A stretch of DNA of 64,000 nucleotides, from positions 39,932,446 to 39,996,445 of the forward strand of contig OZ026618.1 of assembly GCA_964020975.1 (NCBI GenBank), given 5' to 3'. Position numbers and translations under genes: made by a program. The notes under the pieces were generated by a model that saw nothing but the letters and a program-made list of their open reading frames with translations, did not search any database and was not told the DNA's origin. Origin of the DNA: Hermodice carunculata. Lineage: Eukaryota; Annelida; Polychaeta; Eunicida; Amphinomidae. Positions 60,201 through 64,000 of this stretch are shown here, piece by piece; position 1 is the first letter of the stretch, and each line of letters begins with the position of its first letter.

Positions 60201-60324
60201 ACTCTAAAGCCTTTTCCATTACATAAATTATTGGTGTGACCAACGCTCCAGTGGACTCTTCAAAATGCATGGCCAGACAACATTTTGAGGCCCAATGTAT
60301 GTATTTTTCTAAGAGCCAAAACAT
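57253..60324 (-). CDS. Receptor gene, 5' part: CUB-like repeats and first half of a C-type lectin domain
   Basis: Open for 1,024 codons from the first ATG (60324) to the donor at 57253. Residues about 105-172 form a CUB domain end (CRGDSLVVYDGTDISRPLL, then C, then ISTSNEILLLF). Further CUB-like cores occur near 295-345, 540-612 (CVWGGFGFVDNYG then LGPFC) and 760-835. Residues 968-1024 start a C-type lectin domain (FTFYSWNAAQLICKHFGSHL, AVINSE, IYIGLF) completed by the next exon. CUB and lectin modules are extracellular binding domains. An in-frame TAA stands just upstream of 60324, and the first residues are not a good signal peptide, so the real start is probably in an upstream exon. MRKCMISTRFYVTIIICCVG at residue 465 looks like a signal peptide and could be an internal start. 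Confidence 0.8.
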
Positions 60325-60593
60325 TTTAGCTTATCAATATAGTTTCAGATCCATGCACGTTTAACTTTGAAGATGAAACTCTTGTGGTAACTCTTGTGTT
60401 TGGAATGATGGACTACATCATGATACAAATCTCTTTAGCAGGCATAGACTTAGATAAGAGTTTCATTAAATCCCCAAGCATATCAGTAACCTGCAATAAC
60501 AAATAAACATCCAACTTTTTACAATTTAGAGTTACCAACTTATTTTGAAACTGCGATAATTAGTGAATGTAACTTAATAGTACAAAAAATATG

Positions 60594-61025
60594 CTCCATA
60601 TTCATAAATTACAAACTGAATAATAACAGCAAAGAGATTTCAGAGATGCCAAAGCATCAACATTACAAATTTCACTCCTGACTTGAGACAGGCAGTCACC
60701 CAAAAAAGGCAACTGGTGGTTTAAACTGGTCCTTTCAACCTTTAAAATATTCTTCATTAACAACAGACTATAGTGTTTTCAAAATGTATAGGCCTATCCA
60801 CCACACATAACACAAATTTTATTACTTCTTCTGAAAATTAAAACAGACCTGGTAGGCCTATCACTTTTTAGTTCTCCCGACTTGTCAGTCAGTTAAGTAT
60901 ACAGCAAAAGAAGAAAGTAGGCATGCACCGTTTTTGTGATATTTATGAATCTGGAACATTATAAACATACTCTACCTCCAATATATCTATAAGACGGAGA
61001 ACACAGCCCACAGCACCACACAGCC
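60594..61025 (-). repeat. Dispersed repeat, copy B (inverted partner at 5934-6375)
   Basis: Reverse complement of the 5934-6375 repeat, with scattered indels. It lies about 270 bases upstream of the first ATG of the receptor ORF, so it would be in the 5' flank or first intron of that gene. Confidence 0.85.
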
Positions 61026-62894
61026 AAGGAAGTATTTATCAAATAGTTCAGAAAAACATGATCCCTATTCGTAGATTCCAAACTCAACAATTACAGCAAA
61101 CACAGATTTGGCAAAGCATCAAAAATGAAAAAGGAGATCCGTCACTGCTGGTACTCAAGTTGGTAAAATTTTGGGCACCTGTTTGTGAGGCGACAATAGT
61201 GTGACACAAACACCCCCTTCCTTCCTGGGCTTTTGAACTTCAAATTCAAATTAATTATTCGATAGACAAGGTTATAGTATGGGCAGTAAGCCTCGACTCA
61301 TTGTCCGTCTTTTGTCATATGCTGTATGTTCAATCTCATGTCAATCCTGATTTAACATCTCCCATTGATTCCTCTGGAAACCTGACAGGAAAGAACATAT
61401 AATGGCTCTGAAATAACTTTATTCGACATGTAGAACTCCTATTTATATATTTTTTGTTGTTGATATTATTGAATAAAAGAGACATGTTGTGCCTAATGTC
61501 TTGGCCAATTGCGTTTATAAGAACCACCAGTTGTGGAATTAATCAACGTAACAGGACTGCAATTTTCATGTTTTACGCTCAGCTGATTTTGCGACTTCGA
61601 CACTGCACGAGAAGACATGTGTGCACCTCGACAGTCTCCTCTGGTACTGTGACATTTTGTCTCTTATCTTTTTATTTGTCCTTATATTTGCTTTGCTCAG
61701 GTGACTTGCCAGTCAGCTGAGCTTTTATAATGGCCGGTAATAAGCCATCTGTTGCCCATCCTTCATCCACCTTTCACGTGTTGGACTTCAACAAAACAGT
61801 TAGCCACATCCACTTCATACTTGATGGGGATGTACGTTGGGTAATTCTCTACCAGCTTTTGTGACTGGTTACGCTCCATTGATTTAAGTATTTTTTGTGA
61901 CTTCATGTACCTACTATTGGTTGTTTTTGGTTGGAATCATAAGGAAAGCTTCCCAAAAATCGTTTGCTCAATTGCTTTAAATTGTATGGGGACACTGTTA
62001 GGGACCCGTAGGCCTTTATTTATCCAATAATTGCTTTACAAATTGTTGTATAATTTTTGCCAATTTATATGGGTTTGTGCTCCTTTCGAGATGAAACTTG
62101 CGGGGAAATTATATTGTGGAAAAACGAAAGAAAATTTATCGATTCGGTTGCTATGCTCTGTATCCTTGAATTTTGACAAAGTTCATTCGGCAGAGGTTTG
62201 TCATACGTATTTTCCATGCAAGAAATTGGGGACTGCAATCATAATTCGCATTTTTTACCTCTCCAAAACTGACATCTGCAGATTCACTTTAAACTGGATG
62301 GTTATACTTGTACTCTTATGAAACATTACTGATAGGGTTCTTTTGGTTTTATTAACATTTACCTTCAGTGACCTTAAAAGGCGTAGGTGCTTATTAACTT
62401 ACGTCTCAGTGTGCTGGAAAATCCTAGCGCCCTAATTACTATTAAACACTAACTGGAAAGTAAATATGGAGATTTTTTTTCTTGTAGTCAATTTTGACAC
62501 TGACATTGGAAGACAAATCAGATATATTGCTTTGTACATCGATAAGTCCTGCCATTTGTCACTGAAAGGATGACGCCGAGATTGCACGAGATTGTAAGTT
62601 GATTTCTTTATTTACGTACGTTTGTCACAAGGAGAAACAGTGACATTCCATTAAAATAAATCACAGTCCTGTGCGCTAACATTTAAAACGTAATCAATCC
62701 AGGAAACCTCCTTGTTTGACCTGTCCATAGGGTACACTTCCACCGCGTCACATCATAACTTGTGGCATGCTCTTGCCAAAAAAATGGATAAAACGGAAAG
62801 CACGCAAAGCTTTGAAAATCAAAGATGTCGCCGCACTGCCTGGATAGCAAAATTTCTAATTGGGAAAAAGAAATTGGAAAAAAAATGAGGGATA
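61026..62894. other. No gene recognised; fragment of the AGGTCA repeat head near 61966
   Basis: Non-coding. GCTCAATTGCTTTAAATTG then TATGGGGACACT near 61966-62000 is a fragment of the repeat head seen at 12299 and 30569. A signal-peptide exon for the receptor was looked for on the minus strand and not found. Confidence 0.45.
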
Positions 62895-63240
62895 TGTTGT
62901 ATCCCTACTTAGTTTACACCTTTGTTCCATTCCCCTGGCATATTTTTATCTAGTTTCAGCAGAATCTGCAGGACCACTTCACAGATGTCAAATATGGCAC
63001 ACCCCCCCCCCCCAAAAAAAAAAACAAACAAACAAACAAACAAACAAAAAAAGACAATGAACAAAAAAACAACCAAAACAAACAAACAAACAAACAAAAA
63101 GACTCCCCTCCAAAAAACCCTCCCAAAACAAATATGTAATATCACTACTTAGTTTCCACATTTGACCCATTCACTTGGCATATTTCTATCAAGTTTCAGC
63201 AGAATCTGCAGGACCATTTCACAGAGGTCGAAAATAGCAA
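62895..63240. repeat. Diverged tandem duplication, ~225-bp period
   Basis: CTACTTAGTTTACACCTTTG then TGGCATATTTTTATCTAG and TTTCAGCAGAATCTGCAGGA (from about 62906) recur as CTACTTAGTTTCCACATTTG and TGGCATATTTCTATCAAG with the same TTTCAGCAGAATCTGCAGGA (from about 63134). C tracts and AAAC repeats (63001-63100) separate them. A G/C-poor homopolymer-rich third piece ends in a C tract at 63410-63426. Confidence 0.75.
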
Positions 63241-64000
63241 AGGAAAAAAAACCGTCTCAAACAACTCATAAAAAAGAAAAAAAAAAAAAAGAAAGACACA
63301 CAACTGTAAAAACAAAAAGTAAGGTCCATGAGTCCCGAGAGGTGTCCCCCTGCATCTTTGAACGACTTTGCCAATTAGTGTCCTTGACGAAGATTTGTTA
63401 AAGATTTTGCCCCCCCCCCCCCCCCCAAACAAAAAAATAACATAATAAGTTCTTAACTAAATGATAGAGTGTTCATTAAACATTCAAAACGCATACATTC
63501 GGAAGCACTGGAAGACGGAGGAAAAAGAAAAACAATTTCGCAAAATGATTGAGCATCAGAAATTAAAGAAATAAGATCGAAACGCTAACTGAGATTAATA
63601 ATTATAAATACACGGAAAGCATGTTGACTTGCCCCAAAGGCAAGAGGCGGGAAGCGCTGGGGAGGATTGCAAAATACATTCCTAGATTAAAACAAAATGG
63701 AATTAATAACAAAAGCAACTTTTCTGCAAAGCAGTTCCTAATTTAACCAGAAATATATTGCTAAAGCATTCTTTCTATTAAAAGAAATTATACGTCTCAA
63801 ATTAACGAAAAAGCTGACTCAATGTGGAAAAGTTTTAAATGAAATATCCCGTGATAAGCCAATAAAGGGGGAAAAAACCAATAAAAGTATCATATAGCTG
63901 ACGACATTACCTGCTTTTGGCCGATACTAAAACAAGTGGGCTGTGTGAACAGCCCATGCTCAGCTGATCTTGGCATTCATCACACTTGCCGCTATATGAG
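63241..64000. other. No gene recognised
   Basis: Non-coding, A-rich. A small perfect hairpin (TGGGCTG, six-base loop, CAGCCCA) lies at 63937-63956. Confidence 0.45.

Noticed and set aside
61731-61865. 44-codon plus-strand ORF starting MAGNKPSVAHP after a TATA-like TTTATAATGG
   Set aside because: It is short, with no homology signal, and the TATA-like box overlaps the start codon, which is too close for a promoter.
63937-63956. Intrinsic terminator-like hairpin
   Set aside because: A short palindrome without a T run, in a eukaryotic context, is not a terminator.

Overview
This 64 kb window is animal nuclear DNA, AT-rich and repeat-rich. It most likely comes from a marine lophotrochozoan, and a mollusc (possibly a bivalve) is my best guess. 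The clues are a GRL101-like leucine-rich-repeat receptor with CUB, C-type lectin and LDLa modules, repeats built on GTGACCTTGACC motifs, CR1/L2-type LINEs with a GDVHPNPGP motif, and many long TA, AAT and GATA microsatellites. The species call is inference. Splice sites are visible and there is no operon structure or CRISPR.

Layout. 1-6 kb: a dispersed repeat, a 1.7 kb degenerate palindromic minisatellite (about 1889-3600), an orphan cathepsin B-like exon and a recent purine-rich tandem duplication. 6-10 kb: a zinc-finger-like remnant and an old broken Gypsy-type LTR element with a proline-tRNA-like primer site. 10-18 kb: an array of five units of about 146 bp carrying AGGTCA half-sites, a pogo-like non-autonomous transposon set in TA repeats, a candidate secreted Asp/His/Asn-rich peptide on the minus strand, and a LINE fragment next to an AAT/ATT palindrome. 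18-28 kb: mostly featureless DNA, two LINE fragments, and a PIF/Harbinger transposon (25032-26850) nested in one of them. 28-34 kb: a TATC/GATA palindromic microsatellite, a second copy of the AGGTCA repeat family, a C-type lectin exon with both splice sites, a 24-bp minisatellite beside it, and a fold-back repeat. 34.3-41.8 kb: one LINE insertion of 7.45 kb flanked by a 22-23 bp target-site duplication, with a second, 5'-truncated LINE inserted in its ORF1. 42-52 kb: mostly non-coding, with a promoter-like cluster and a possible first exon on the minus strand near 50.6 kb. 52.5-60.3 kb: the main host gene, on the minus strand.

The host gene is the most striking item. Two uninterrupted ORFs of more than 1,000 codons join in phase across a 1,532-nt intron that falls inside a C-type lectin domain. 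The joined exons encode at least 2,095 residues: CUB-like repeats, one clear and one possible C-type lectin domain, about five LDLa modules, leucine-rich repeats and a seven-helix receptor of the relaxin/LGR type. It reads as a cell-surface receptor with a very large ligand-binding ectodomain. The true 5' end and the signal peptide are not identified.

Most other coding sequence belongs to mobile elements in various states of decay. The gap entries say where I saw nothing.
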